NCBI RefSeq assembly: GCF_001730295.1
Contig: NZ_MIKA01000006.1
Location: forward strand, 31,479 to 95,478
Source of the DNA: Enterococcus plantarum
GTDB lineage: Bacteria > Bacillota > Bacilli > Lactobacillales > Enterococcaceae
Direction of reading: 5' to 3'
DNA: 64,000 nt
Position numbers and translations under genes: made by a program. A model generated the notes under the pieces. The model searched no databases, had not been told where the DNA came from, and was given only the letters and a program-made list of their open reading frames with translations. Below, one piece after another: positions 26,194 to 35,773 of the stretch (within the stretch, counting starts at the first letter, position 1; each line of letters opens with the position of its first letter).

Positions 26194-27281
26194 ATTTTAA
26201 AATCAGTTTAACGGTGCTGACCTTTGCTTTTTTTGTTATTTTGATCATTAGTGCTGGCTTTTTTGCAGTGAAAAGTAACTGGAGTTCACTGAATATCGGT
26301 CAATCGATCGGTTCAGCGATTTATATTGTAAACGATGAAAATGAAACGATTGCTCAAGCACAGCCAACCACAACCGTTGCATTAAAAGCATCTGAATTAG
26401 TCAGTACTCAAGCGTTAGATGATATTTATTTAAATAGTTTATTAAAATATTTGCCGATGATCATTTTAGCAGTGTGTTCAGCTATTTTAGTACTGACGAT
26501 GACCTTATGGTTTGTTTTACGGCGAATTTATACGAAGCAGATGATTTCGATTATTCATGATTTACAGTTTTTAGAGAAATTTTCTGAAGATAAAGTTGAA
26601 GATAAAACTGTTGCGAAAGCATTCAAACAGTTAAAAGACAAGTTTGATGGGAACCTAGCTGATTATAAGAGGTTGAGTAGTTATCTCACTCATGAACAGA
26701 AAAATGCTATTGCGATTTTAAGAGCTAATTTGGAATTAGAACACAATGAAACGGGCAATCTTCACATTTTAGATCGCCTAACGGATAGCATCGATGATAT
26801 CTTGACCCTTTCAAACAGTTCGGAAGAAGCAATGAGTGAGAAGGTGGATGTGTCATTAATTTGCGCAGAAGTATGTGATACGTATCGCAAAAGTTACCCT
26901 GAACTTACATTTTCCTTTGATGAAATTGGCTCGACGTTGATTTTAGGCAAAAATCGTTGGATCTATCGAGCAGTATCAAATTTAGTGGACAATGCAATCA
27001 AATATGGGAATGAAAAGCCTATAGAAGTGGCTGTTAATAACCGAAACGGAAGTGTTATTGTTGAGATAACAGATCATGGTAAAGGAATCGACCCAGAGGT
27101 TCACACCACTATTTTTAACCACAATTACCGAATCAACGGACTAAAACAAGATGGTTACGGGATTGGCTTATCGGTTGTTTCTCATGTTTGTGATTTATGC
27201 CAAGGCTTTGTTTATGTTGAAAGTAAGAAAAATCAGGGATCAACTTTTTATCTATCATTTCCACAAATTGCTGAAAGTTAA
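26184..27281 (+). CDS. Sensor histidine kinase (VncS-like)
   Basis: A 365-aa membrane kinase with transmembrane segments at about 8-30 and 88-112, so a short extracytoplasmic loop of about 58 residues. The dimerisation histidine is in YLTHEQKNA (about residue 172); the ATPase domain has VDNAIKYG (N box), DHGKGID (G1) and GYGIGLSVV (G2). The small external loop suggests sensing in the membrane or through a partner such as the neighbouring permeases. Translationally coupled to the regulator. Confidence 0.92.
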   Translation: MRVNFKISLTVLTFAFFVILIISAGFFAVKSNWSSLNIGQSIGSAIYIVNDENETIAQAQPTTTVALKASELVSTQALDDIYLNSLLKYLPMIILAVCSAILVLTMTLWFVLRRIYTKQMISIIHDLQFLEKFSEDKVEDKTVAKAFKQLKDKFDGNLADYKRLSSYLTHEQKNAIAILRANLELEHNETGNLHILDRLTDSIDDILTLSNSSEEAMSEKVDVSLICAEVCDTYRKSYPELTFSFDEIGSTLILGKNRWIYRAVSNLVDNAIKYGNEKPIEVAVNNRNGSVIVEITDHGKGIDPEVHTTIFNHNYRINGLKQDGYGIGLSVVSHVCDLCQGFVYVESKKNQGSTFYLSFPQIAES

Positions 27282-27337
27282 CATTCAGTTAACAATTGGT
27301 TTGGTATTGTAGAACAAGAAAGGAGGAGAGCTAGAAC

Positions 27338-28687
27338 ATGTTCGTCTTTAAACATGCTTTCTTAAATCTTAGAAGACACATCTGGAATTATTTACTAGTC
27401 GGCATCATGCTATTTCTTTTGATTTTAGGGACAATGGTTACAAGTACCCTCTATAGCTCTGCTAAATTATTCACGCAACATTACAGCAACCAATTTAAGA
27501 CCATAGTAACGATTCTAGAACCTGATTTAAGTAATATATCGCATGAAAAAAAACTAACAAAGGAACAATATGTCAAATTTGGAAAGTCTAAGTACGTAAA
27601 TGGAATGAAAATGATTGAGAACACGCCGATTTCCTTTGAAACGTTAACAACAATCCCATCTCCAAGTATGGTTCAATTCCAAGAATCAGAGGGAAATGCA
27701 TTGAAAGAGAATTACAATCAGGGCCTAGCAAATTGGTGGGGAGCTGAATCAGATAGTCTTGTAAAAGAACTCACTGAAAATGGATTGGATATTAGCGCAG
27801 GAAGCACAGTTCTAAAAGACAATGAATGCTTGATCAGTAATGAATTTGCCGAATTGAACCAACTCAAAATAGGAGATTCAATTCAAGTCGTTTTAACAGG
27901 AAATGAAAAAAAGGCACGACAATCATTAGTTATTGCTGGAATGTATCAACCTAATGAACAAGTTCAATCAGATGGTGCTAGTCAATTGGTGGGGGGGCAA
28001 GGAAATGATATTTTTACAAATTGGGAAACCTTGCATGCGATGGAAAAAGACGATCAATTCGTGTATAACAGTGTATCGTATGAATTAACAAGCATGGCTA
28101 TCTTTGAAGATTTTTTCGATGAGATCAAAACAAAAGGGTTACCAAGTGAATATCAAGTGATGACTAATGAAGCGAATATGAAACTATTGTTAAGTCCAGT
28201 TAACGGGACAGGTACACTTTCTGGAACGATTTTGTTAAGTTTCTTGATTTTTGGCAACTTTGGGTTAGCACTACTTTCAATTCGGCTGTTTAGACAAAAG
28301 CAAACAGAAATTTATGTGTTGCGTAATATTGGTATCACGAAACAGCAAATAATCAAAAGTCGACTGATCGAGTTGGTGGTAGTTGCGAGTTTTAGTTTTA
28401 CTTTTGCCTTGATAGCGACAAAATTTATCGTACAGCCGATTGCAGATTGGCAATTAAGCAGCCAAAGGCAACTGATGGGAAACGTTGATCAGCTATTTAG
28501 TTTCGTCGCTAGTGAAAAAAACGAATCTATAGCATCTATCCCAATGGTGTTCAATGCTAATTCTTTCATCACTTTTATTGGAGTTACCTGCTTATTCTTG
28601 ATTACCATCATGTCCATTGACAGTTATAAAGTTTTTAAATTTGAACCGATTGAATTTTTGTTAGAAAGGAATTTAGATGAGCGATGA
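27338..28687 (+). CDS. FtsX-like ABC transporter permease 1
   Basis: A 449-aa MacB/FtsX-type permease. TM1 is at about 15-38, a large extracytoplasmic domain of about 250 residues follows, then three C-terminal TM helices (about 288-308, 340-362, 408-430). It overlaps the next ATPase gene by 4 nt. With 28684 it forms the first permease-ATPase pair; such type VII-fold systems usually act as mechanotransmitters or in antimicrobial-peptide sensing rather than bulk transport. Confidence 0.9.
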   Translation: MFVFKHAFLNLRRHIWNYLLVGIMLFLLILGTMVTSTLYSSAKLFTQHYSNQFKTIVTILEPDLSNISHEKKLTKEQYVKFGKSKYVNGMKMIENTPISFETLTTIPSPSMVQFQESEGNALKENYNQGLANWWGAESDSLVKELTENGLDISAGSTVLKDNECLISNEFAELNQLKIGDSIQVVLTGNEKKARQSLVIAGMYQPNEQVQSDGASQLVGGQGNDIFTNWETLHAMEKDDQFVYNSVSYELTSMAIFEDFFDEIKTKGLPSEYQVMTNEANMKLLLSPVNGTGTLSGTILLSFLIFGNFGLALLSIRLFRQKQTEIYVLRNIGITKQQIIKSRLIELVVVASFSFTFALIATKFIVQPIADWQLSSQRQLMGNVDQLFSFVASEKNESIASIPMVFNANSFITFIGVTCLFLITIMSIDSYKVFKFEPIEFLLERNLDER

Positions 28688-29349
28688 TTCTCTCTCTTAA
28701 AAATATAGTATATACGAATAAGAAAAACAACGTGACCGTATTGGACGATACAACGATCGATTTTTCATTGGGGAAGGTTTACGGCATTTTAGGAAAAAGT
28801 GGGGGAGGAAAAACGACCTTGCTTGCACTGATTGCAGGACTAGACAAGCTTGATTCAGGCACAATCTTTTATAAAAACCAAAACGTTGAAAACCTTGATC
28901 GCGACAATTATCGGCGACACGAAATCGGCACAGTTTTTCAACAGTACAATGTCCTTTCAAATGAAACGGCCTTGGCTAACCTCAATTTGAGCGCTTCAAG
29001 TGCTGTTGCACATGGAAATGGTTATTTTTATGATGCCCTAAAAAAAGTTGGCATCGATGAGAAAGTAGCAAGACAAAAACTTAAAAAATTGTCTATTGCT
29101 AATCAGCAACGGATTTATTTGGCCAAAGCACTAATCAATGATCCTGAAATCGTCTTAATTGACGAACCTGCTGTGACGTTAAGTGAACTTTCATTAGAAA
29201 TGATCATGGAGTACATACGTATATACGCGAAAAATGAAAATAAGTGTATCATCATCAGTTCTCAATCAAAAGTGATTGCGGAATATGTTGACGAATTATG
29301 GGGATTGAATGGTGGGAAACTATCATTTATAAAAGACAATGGTGAATAG
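28684..29349 (+). CDS. ABC ATPase 1, degenerate signature
   Basis: A 221-aa MacB-type ATPase paired with permease 1. Walker A GKSGGGKTT (about 37-45), the Q-loop VFQQYN and Walker B IVLIDEP are present. The signature is LSIANQQ instead of LSGGQ, the D-loop is altered (VTLSE), and the switch histidine is replaced in the ISSQSK segment. The cassette may therefore hydrolyse ATP poorly or not at all, in contrast to the intact ATPase at 30954. Confidence 0.85.
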   Translation: MILSLKNIVYTNKKNNVTVLDDTTIDFSLGKVYGILGKSGGGKTTLLALIAGLDKLDSGTIFYKNQNVENLDRDNYRRHEIGTVFQQYNVLSNETALANLNLSASSAVAHGNGYFYDALKKVGIDEKVARQKLKKLSIANQQRIYLAKALINDPEIVLIDEPAVTLSELSLEMIMEYIRIYAKNENKCIIISSQSKVIAEYVDELWGLNGGKLSFIKDNGE

Positions 29350-29453
29350 GATAAGCTTTAGCGTATATCAAAGGTTGTTGTTGACTTGACTGAACAGTGT
29401 GATATATCTGTCTAAGTTATTCTTCATTGTTTTTTAACAGGAAGGAAGAGTAT

Positions 29454-30941
29454 ATGAACTATTGGAATCGAGCATTGTGCAGTGTTACAAGAAGAAAAGG
29501 AAAATCAATTATTTTATTTGCAGTTATTTTTATATTAGGAAACGTGATTGCCGGGTCGATCGCGATTCAACAATCCACCGCAAACGTCGAAAAGAAAATT
29601 AAACATGACCTAGGCGCTACTGTGAGTGTTGAATTGGATTATCAAAAAATGATGGATGAAGGTCAGTCTTTTTCCCCTTCCACATTAAAAGTGGAGGATG
29701 TTAAAAAGTTGGGACAGTCATCGTATGTCAAAGAATTTGACTATAACGTGAAAACCAACTTTTTTGTAAAAAAAATCAAAACCTATGAAATGGAAAATGC
29801 TACAACAATGGGTGGTATGCCCAAAATGTTGAGTATTAAAGGAAACAATTTACTGGAACCGTTAGATTTTAAGGATAAAAAAGTCAATTTAGTTGAAGGA
29901 CGAACATTTAAGCAAGATGAAATCAATAACGGAAAAGATGTTGCAATCATTTCAAAAAAACTTGCAGAAGAAAATGGTTTTAATGTAGGAGATAAAGTCG
30001 TTTTAGATAGCTTGATCATGGATTATAAACAAGATGGCTCAACCGAAGAACTTGCAAGTCAAGATCACCCAGTAGAAATTATTGGTATCTTTGAACCGAC
30101 AAGTGTTGAAAAGAAAAAATCAGATGGAAAAGATCAAAAAGGTTTCGAAGAGCAATTCATGGAAACCGAGCAGTTTAATACGGTCTATATGCCAAATGAT
30201 GCAGTGATGAACATCAATAAAATAGAATTTGAAAAAGGAAAATCATTGTTACCAGATCATTATAAAAAAGCTGACGGGACAGACATGACGCAAGAGGATA
30301 TGGACCAAATCACTCCTATCTATGTGCTTAAGTCTCCAGAAGATGTCGAAGCCTTCAAAGAAGAATCAAAATCAATGATACCAGAAGGCTACAAAGTAAC
30401 AGCATCAACGGATCAGTATGATGAAGTTGGCGGTACATTCAAAAAAATGTCGCAAATTTCAGGTTATGTTGTGATTTTAGCAATTGGCGCTACATTATTG
30501 ATTATTTCATTAGTAGTCATTCTTTTCTTGCGCGACCGTAAACATGAATTAGGCATCTATTTGTCCTTAGGTGAAACAAGGGCCAAAGTAATGCAACAGA
30601 TTTTGATTGAATTGTTGTTGATTAGTTTAATTGCAATGTGCTTATCCCTTGTTACAGGGAATCTGCTTGGGAAAATGGTTTCAGAATCCTTGATTGCAAG
30701 CGACGCCTTTTCACAAACGAGCAATGCAGCGAGCAATGGTGCTGCCATGACGATCGGTGGAGGCAGTGGGGTAAATATGTCATCATTAACAACTGAAGAT
30801 GTTTCCAGTGCATATGAAGTGAAATTCTCAATTAGCTATATCGTGACCTTCTTAATTGCAGGATTAAGCACAGTTCTATTGTCTGCGATTTTACCTTTGA
30901 CGTATGTCTTACGGTTGAATCCAAAGAAAATCATGATGTAG
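29454..30941 (+). CDS. FtsX-like ABC transporter permease 2
   Basis: A 495-aa permease with TM1 at about 13-35, an extracytoplasmic domain of about 270 residues rich in Lys/Asp, and C-terminal TM helices (about 335-360, 385-410, 465-485). The start is ATG 29454 behind AGGAAGGAAGAG; an in-frame TTG at 29427 has no ribosome site. Downstream by 12 nt is its ATPase (30954). A Gly/Ser-rich segment (about 420-445) lies just before the last helix. It resembles Vex3-type permeases. Confidence 0.9.
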   Translation: MNYWNRALCSVTRRKGKSIILFAVIFILGNVIAGSIAIQQSTANVEKKIKHDLGATVSVELDYQKMMDEGQSFSPSTLKVEDVKKLGQSSYVKEFDYNVKTNFFVKKIKTYEMENATTMGGMPKMLSIKGNNLLEPLDFKDKKVNLVEGRTFKQDEINNGKDVAIISKKLAEENGFNVGDKVVLDSLIMDYKQDGSTEELASQDHPVEIIGIFEPTSVEKKKSDGKDQKGFEEQFMETEQFNTVYMPNDAVMNINKIEFEKGKSLLPDHYKKADGTDMTQEDMDQITPIYVLKSPEDVEAFKEESKSMIPEGYKVTASTDQYDEVGGTFKKMSQISGYVVILAIGATLLIISLVVILFLRDRKHELGIYLSLGETRAKVMQQILIELLLISLIAMCLSLVTGNLLGKMVSESLIASDAFSQTSNAASNGAAMTIGGGSGVNMSSLTTEDVSSAYEVKFSISYIVTFLIAGLSTVLLSAILPLTYVLRLNPKKIMM

Positions 30942-30953
30942 GAGGAAACCAAG

Positions 30954-31628
30954 ATGACCATTTTACAAACAAAAAACGTGAGCTATTTTTATCAAGACGG
31001 AGACAAACGTCGAATGATTTTACAAGATACATCAATCAATTTTGAAAAAGGACAATTCTATACGATCCTAGGGCAATCTGGTTCTGGAAAAACAACGTTT
31101 CTTTCATTGATCAGTGCATTGGATGAGCCAAAATCTGGCGAAGTTTTATACAAAGGTCAGAACATCAAAAAAATTGGACTGGAAAAGTATCGTAGAGATG
31201 ATATCAGTATAATTTTTCAAAGTTACAATTTAGTTCCCTATTTAACGGCTATAGAAAATGTGTTAGTGGCGATGTCGATCACAGATAATGATATGCCAAA
31301 AGATAACCGTGCAGTTGCCTACAATTTATTAGATTATATCGGTATCAATAAAGCGAAGGCAGATCGTTTGGTGGGACAATTATCAGGGGGAGAACAACAA
31401 CGTGTAGCAATTGCGAGAGCCTTAGCAACAAATGTTGATATCATTCTTGCTGATGAACCGACAGGAAATTTAGATGAAGGCATGGAACAAGAAATCGTGG
31501 ATATCTTTAAAGATTTAGCAGAAACACATAATAAATGTGTGATTGTCGTGACCCATTCGAATGAAATAGCCAAACAATCAGATAAAACCTATTTTCTTAA
31601 GCAAGGTGAGTTGATGTTGAATGAGTGA
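30954..31628 (+). CDS. ABC ATPase 2 (MacB type)
   Basis: A 224-aa ATPase with all motifs intact: Walker A GQSGSGKTT (about 39-47), the Q-loop IFQSYN, signature LSGGEQQR, Walker B ILADEPTGNLD and the switch histidine in VVTHS. It should power permease 2 and perhaps the whole complex, since the other ATPase is degenerate. It overlaps the PASTA gene by 8 nt. Confidence 0.94.
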   Translation: MTILQTKNVSYFYQDGDKRRMILQDTSINFEKGQFYTILGQSGSGKTTFLSLISALDEPKSGEVLYKGQNIKKIGLEKYRRDDISIIFQSYNLVPYLTAIENVLVAMSITDNDMPKDNRAVAYNLLDYIGINKAKADRLVGQLSGGEQQRVAIARALATNVDIILADEPTGNLDEGMEQEIVDIFKDLAETHNKCVIVVTHSNEIAKQSDKTYFLKQGELMLNE

Positions 31629-33102
31629 TTTTTTATCGAATTTCAATAAATCGAATTACGATGAGACAAAAGAAAAAAAGCTGCGGGAAGATCTGAATAA
31701 AGAAGGGTCAACAGATTCTTCATTAAATAAAGTGTCCGATGAAAAACCAAGTGAGCAACCAACAAGAATGGGACCAGTCAATGCGACTGATCCCAAAGTT
31801 GATAGTTCCTCTTTTTCACCAGATACAGAACAAGCAGCAAATGACCAAACAAGAAGAAGTCAGCCAGAAGATGAAACGGAAATAGATCCTACGTACCATA
31901 AGAAAAGGAAACAAAAATTTTTAATAATAGGGATAGGGACCTTTGTAGCACTTTGTATGTTGTATTTCGGTTATTTCCAAATGACCCATGTTGCACTCCC
32001 AGAGTTTTCTGGAAAAGATTTAGCAGAAGTACGAACCTGGGCGACGGAAAACAAAGTGAAATTAAAAGTTGAACAGACGTACAGTAAACAGGTCGAAGCA
32101 AACAAAGTGATTTCCCAAACAGTAAAAAAAGGCAAAAAAATCAAAAAAGGGGCTGAATTAACGGTTGAAGCAAGCATAGGTGCTGACCCAGAAGAAAAAT
32201 TGAAGCTCCCTGATTTTATGACGATGAAAAAAACAGAAGTAGAAAAATGGATCAAGGATAATAAAGCAGACAATATTTCGTTGATCGACGAATATAGTGA
32301 TACGTTGGAAAAAGGCAAAGCTGTGCGCTTTGAAATCGTCAATAAAGATGTGACAAAAGAAAATTATAAACGTAAAGACAAAGCGAATATGTATTATTCC
32401 AAAGGAAAAGAGACGTTTGAAAAAAATATTTCTGTCCCTGATTTTACGAAAAAAATGAAGACGGAAGTTGAAAGTTGGGCTAAAACAAATGAGATAAAAG
32501 TGACCTATGAAGAAGCTAGCTCAGCAGACGTTCCAGCAGAAAGTATTATTTCTCAAAGCATTGCGAAAGATCAGAAAGTCGCTAAAAAAGACAGTTTGAC
32601 TGTGACTGTATCTTTAGGTAAAGGCTATATTGTGCCGAACTTTGCCGATTATACACAAGAAGAAGCTGGGACTGCTGTCGAAGGTTTAACAGTTCAAGCC
32701 AAGAGCGTGTTTACGAATAACGTAGCGTATGGTCAATTAGTTTCGCAAAGTGTTGAAGCGGGAACTCAGTTGACAAGCAAAGATGATTTGAAAGTTAAAG
32801 TCTACTACTCTGCTGGACAACCTTATCTTAAAGATCTAAGAGGGAACACAGTAGAAGGGGATTTACAAAAGTATTTCTATGACGAATTCCAATCAAAAGG
32901 AGCAAATATCCAATATACTGTAAGATACGTTGACTCTGCACAACCTAAAGGCACAGTGGTCGGTATGAGCGCCTATAATTTATATGTACCGTTGGATTAC
33001 ACGGTTACGTTAGATATTAGTTTGGGGAATTTAGATGGCGGATCTGATCCAATACCTAAAAAAGATTCTGAGAATGAAACAGACTCAAAAGAAATGCCCT
33101 AA
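31621..33102 (+). CDS. Membrane-anchored PASTA-domain protein
   Basis: A 493-aa protein with an acidic, disordered cytoplasmic N-terminus (1-95), one transmembrane helix (about 98-118) and four to five extracellular PASTA-like repeats (about 124-470), each with the pattern 'V I S Q S (V/I) ... G ... V'. No kinase domain is present, unlike PrkC/IreK whose extracellular part it resembles. PASTA domains can bind muropeptides or lipid II. Translational coupling to the ABC genes suggests it works with them, for example as a cell-wall sensor; this is inference. Confidence 0.88.
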   Translation: MSDFLSNFNKSNYDETKEKKLREDLNKEGSTDSSLNKVSDEKPSEQPTRMGPVNATDPKVDSSSFSPDTEQAANDQTRRSQPEDETEIDPTYHKKRKQKFLIIGIGTFVALCMLYFGYFQMTHVALPEFSGKDLAEVRTWATENKVKLKVEQTYSKQVEANKVISQTVKKGKKIKKGAELTVEASIGADPEEKLKLPDFMTMKKTEVEKWIKDNKADNISLIDEYSDTLEKGKAVRFEIVNKDVTKENYKRKDKANMYYSKGKETFEKNISVPDFTKKMKTEVESWAKTNEIKVTYEEASSADVPAESIISQSIAKDQKVAKKDSLTVTVSLGKGYIVPNFADYTQEEAGTAVEGLTVQAKSVFTNNVAYGQLVSQSVEAGTQLTSKDDLKVKVYYSAGQPYLKDLRGNTVEGDLQKYFYDEFQSKGANIQYTVRYVDSAQPKGTVVGMSAYNLYVPLDYTVTLDISLGNLDGGSDPIPKKDSENETDSKEMP

Positions 33103-33125
33103 TACGCTGAAAAATAGTAAAGAGA

Positions 33126-33160
33126 GAAATCAGGAAAGTAAGTTGTCCTGATTTTTTTCT
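33126..33160 (+). terminator. Terminator of the Vnc/Vex-like operon
   Basis: AAATCAGGA pairs with TCCTGATTT and is followed by a T run (33151-33158). Confidence 0.85.
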
Positions 33161-33637
33161 TTGGTTATGAAATAATAGGAGATGACAAAATAAAAGTTTG
33201 ATGAGAAACAATAGTTCTTACCAGTTAACAATTAAAGAGAGTTCTTTTTTTTAATTGATTTATTTCTATATAAAATCTGTTTTTGATAGAAATAGGAAAA
33301 TATGTGGGGTGATTTTAATGATTATTGTTTAGTGTGTTTTTTGGCTTATAACGATACAAATCCATCTTTTTTGGGTTTTTAGAGAGAGATTACGCAGTGC
33401 TAATTTGAATATATATAGTTATTTTGTTAAATATACCAATTAAGAAAGAAAGGTTTTGATATATTTTAAGTTTTTTAAATAAAATATATTATATATTTTT
33501 TTCTCATGAAACCCTTTTTTTGCAGAAATTATCAAAGTTTTCAGGGGATAGTATAAATTTTTGAAAAAACATTCTAGAAAAGCATGATATAATTTACACG
33601 AAAGAAGTTTTTGTTAGGTTAGGGGTGATAAAGTATT
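33161..33637. other. Very AT-rich intergenic stretch
   Basis: About 480 nt of strongly AT-rich sequence with no ORF of note and many T runs. A weak promoter for the mazF-like gene may lie at about 33560-33595. I see no antitoxin-like reading frame directly upstream of the toxin gene. The composition differs from the flanking genes and could mark a rearrangement point. Confidence 0.5.
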
Positions 33638-33979
33638 ATGATGCGAAGGGGAGAAATCTTTTATGCAAATCTCTCGCCTGTTGTTGGTTCGGAGCAAGGA
33701 GGGATTAGACCAGTATTAATTATTCAAAATAATAAAGGCAATTTATTTAGTCCAACGTTGATTGTTGCACCTATTACTAGAAATGTGAATAAGAAAATGC
33801 AGCCGACACAGGTCAAGGTGGATATACCGCATGACGAAAGAATGACACCGTCATTGGTATTACTAGAACAAATCCGAACGTTGGATAAAGAACGAATTCT
33901 TCACAAAATTTGTCATTTAGAAGATGGCGATATGCTGAAGGTCAATCAAGCACTGAAAATAAGTATTGGTATTCGTTAA
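33638..33979 (+). CDS. MazF/PemK-family toxin without adjacent antitoxin
   Basis: A 113-aa protein of the MazF endoribonuclease family. The SPVVGSEQGGIRPVLIIQNN segment (catalytic arginine in GGIRP, about residue 26) and the APITRN threonine (about 49) match active MazF proteins. It shares most of this core with the 55727 product. Tandem ATGs occur at 33638 and 33641 behind AGGGGTGA. No MazE-like ORF is adjacent on either side, so it is an orphan or is controlled by an unlinked antitoxin. Ribosome-independent mRNA cleavage would be its activity if functional. Confidence 0.85.
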   Translation: MMRRGEIFYANLSPVVGSEQGGIRPVLIIQNNKGNLFSPTLIVAPITRNVNKKMQPTQVKVDIPHDERMTPSLVLLEQIRTLDKERILHKICHLEDGDMLKVNQALKISIGIR

Positions 33980-34095
33980 ATGGGAGTAGTACATAGGTAA
34001 AGATATACATAAATATTCGTAAGCAACGGGTTGAAAAAGTAGTTAATCGAACGAAACAATTTGCGAATATTCTTTAGGAAATGTGAATAGGAATT

Positions 34096-34138
34096 AGAGC
34101 CTAGAATAAGACTGTATAGTAGTCTTATTCTAGGCTCT
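34096..34138. repeat. Perfect 18-bp inverted repeat
   Basis: AGAGCCTAGAATAAGACT and its exact complement are separated by GTATAGT. There is no T tract in either direction, so it is not a classical intrinsic terminator. Confidence 0.7.
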
Positions 34139-34239
34139 AAAATGGCTCTATTGAGTCTAAAAGGGTTCCCTTACTTAAAAGCGTTTTTTTGAAGTTTTCA
34201 GCATTTATGGCTATAGTATAGTCAAAGGAGTCGATCAGT

Positions 34240-35214
34240 ATGAAGAAAATTCGTTTTGGAATAATAAGTACGGCTCAAATCGTCCCTCGGTTTGTAAAGG
34301 GAATCAGAGAAAGCCGTTCCGGAGAAGTTCACGCAATTGCTTCAGGTACTTTGGCAAAAGCAGTAGAAATGTCAGAAGAATTGACTATTCCTAAGGCTTA
34401 TGGCAGTTATGAAGCATTATGTGAAGACGATGAAATAGATATTGTTTATGTGGCGACCTATAATAAAGGGCACTATGAAGCGACAAAAATGGCATTGACG
34501 TATAAGAAACATGTATTGGTTGAAAAGCCGTTTACGTTGAATTTGCAGCAAGCAGAAGAACTATTTGCATTAGCTGAAAAAAATGGCTGTTTTTTGATGG
34601 AAGCACAAAAATCTGTGTTTTTACCGATTAGTTTACAAGTGAAAGAAGTTATTCAACAAAATAAAATTGGCAAAATACACTGGTTGCAGTCCGTTACATC
34701 GTACCCTAATGCCGATCATATCAGTTGGTTTCATTCCTTAGAGGCTGGGGGTGGAACGCTACATGGATCAGGAAGCTATCCCTTACAGTACATGCAGTTT
34801 ATTCTAGATCAACCAATTACAGAATATAGTGGTAGTGTTACAAGAAGAAAAGGTGAAACAGACGATCAGGTAAATCTGGCTTTAAAATTTCAAAATCAAG
34901 CCCTAGGAAACATTTTTATTTCTGTAAAAGTTGATATTCCAAGTAAAATGACGATTTATGGTGAGTTAGGCCGTATAGAAATCCCTTATTTCTGGAAAAC
35001 AAAGCAAGCTAGTATTTACTACGCAGATGGCAAACAAGAGACTTTGTTAGGGGAATTTGACAGTGAATTTGTTTTTGAAGTAGAGCATGTGAATGAATGC
35101 CTTCAAAACCATTGTATAGAAAGCCCCATCATGACTAAAAAAATGACAGTAGCGACGGTAGGTTTGGTGGACAATTTATATACTAAATGGTTGGAAGAGG
35201 ACGATAAATTATAA
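34240..35214 (+). CDS. Gfo/Idh/MocA family oxidoreductase
   Basis: A 324-aa NAD(P)-dependent oxidoreductase. The N-terminal Rossmann fold starts with GIISTAQIVPRFVKGI, and VEKPFTLN (about residues 93-100) holds the conserved EKP motif. The C-terminal alpha/beta domain has a GGGTLHGSGSYPLQYMQF segment with the conserved G-Y pattern. Members act on sugars, inositols or trans-dihydrodiols; the substrate is not evident. Good AAAGGAG ribosome site; no obvious operon partner. Confidence 0.9.
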   Translation: MKKIRFGIISTAQIVPRFVKGIRESRSGEVHAIASGTLAKAVEMSEELTIPKAYGSYEALCEDDEIDIVYVATYNKGHYEATKMALTYKKHVLVEKPFTLNLQQAEELFALAEKNGCFLMEAQKSVFLPISLQVKEVIQQNKIGKIHWLQSVTSYPNADHISWFHSLEAGGGTLHGSGSYPLQYMQFILDQPITEYSGSVTRRKGETDDQVNLALKFQNQALGNIFISVKVDIPSKMTIYGELGRIEIPYFWKTKQASIYYADGKQETLLGEFDSEFVFEVEHVNECLQNHCIESPIMTKKMTVATVGLVDNLYTKWLEEDDKL

Positions 35215-35221
35215 AGATATT

Positions 35222-35460
35222 GCAATCGAAGCTTATCTATGTTAAAGTTATCCTCATGCGACGAGTTGACTCAATCAGATAGCTTCGGCTGTTCCGTTTT
35301 GACGGCTAGTGATTGACAAAACAACAGAGGCACATATGTTAAATCATACCTACCGGATGTAGGCGTGTCGGATAAATATTTTTGTGGAGAAGATTTTATC
35401 TATTTATTTTTATAAATACTGTGGCAAAAAAGAAGACTTCGGTCTTCTTTTTTGTTTTAA
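35222..35460 (+). ncRNA. Candidate small RNA ending at a UUCG-loop terminator
   Basis: A stretch of about 215 nt with higher GC than the surrounding gap and several local hairpins (CCTAC/GTAGG at about 35349-35362, GTTTTG/CAAAAC, GATAAA/TTTATC). It ends in a very strong intrinsic terminator AAGAAGAC-TTCG-GTCTTCTTTTTT (35431-35453). It contains no convincing ORF. I cannot match it to a known RNA family, and the terminator could instead belong to the upstream oxidoreductase gene. Confidence 0.4.
35430..35455 (+). terminator. Strong intrinsic terminator
   Basis: AAGAAGAC pairs with GTCTTCTT across a TTCG tetraloop, followed by T. Confidence 0.92.
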
Positions 35461-35676
35461 GATGAGGTGTAAATACTGCATGTCACATCGTTAGACTGAA
35501 TTGTTTTTTTTGTATCTTGCGCAAGTTGGTGCAAGGAGTATTAAATAATGGATGATTTTGATTGCACTAAGAAAAAAGTCTGATAGATCCATTGATTACA
35601 AGTAAATTAATTATAGATGGTTTTATAAAATAACAATTTTTTGAATATAAAATTTCTGGATAAAGTAGTATACGAA

Positions 35677-35709
35677 GAAAGTTGCACTTGTGTAAGTGCA
35701 ACTTTTTTG
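35677..35709 (+). terminator. Hairpin with T run upstream of the PRD regulator
   Basis: AAAGTTGCACTT-GTGT-AAGTGCAACTTT followed by TTT. It insulates the EF_0829-type cluster from upstream, or attenuates it. Confidence 0.85.
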
Positions 35710-35773
35710 TGTTGTTAAGCAATAAAAATCAAGCTATAGTTCAAGTGAAAGGGAAAGAAAGTGGGTGAGTAGG

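Noticed and set aside
35222..35460. tracrRNA, tmRNA, 6S RNA or RNase P RNA
   Set aside because: None of the hallmark sequences of these RNAs is present, so only a generic small-RNA candidate is reported.
35505..35560. Possible sigma-54 promoter (TTGCGCAAGTTGGTGCAA) before the PRD regulator
   Set aside because: Spacing and the GG/GC elements do not match the -24/-12 consensus on either strand, and the regulator lacks a sigma-54 interaction domain.
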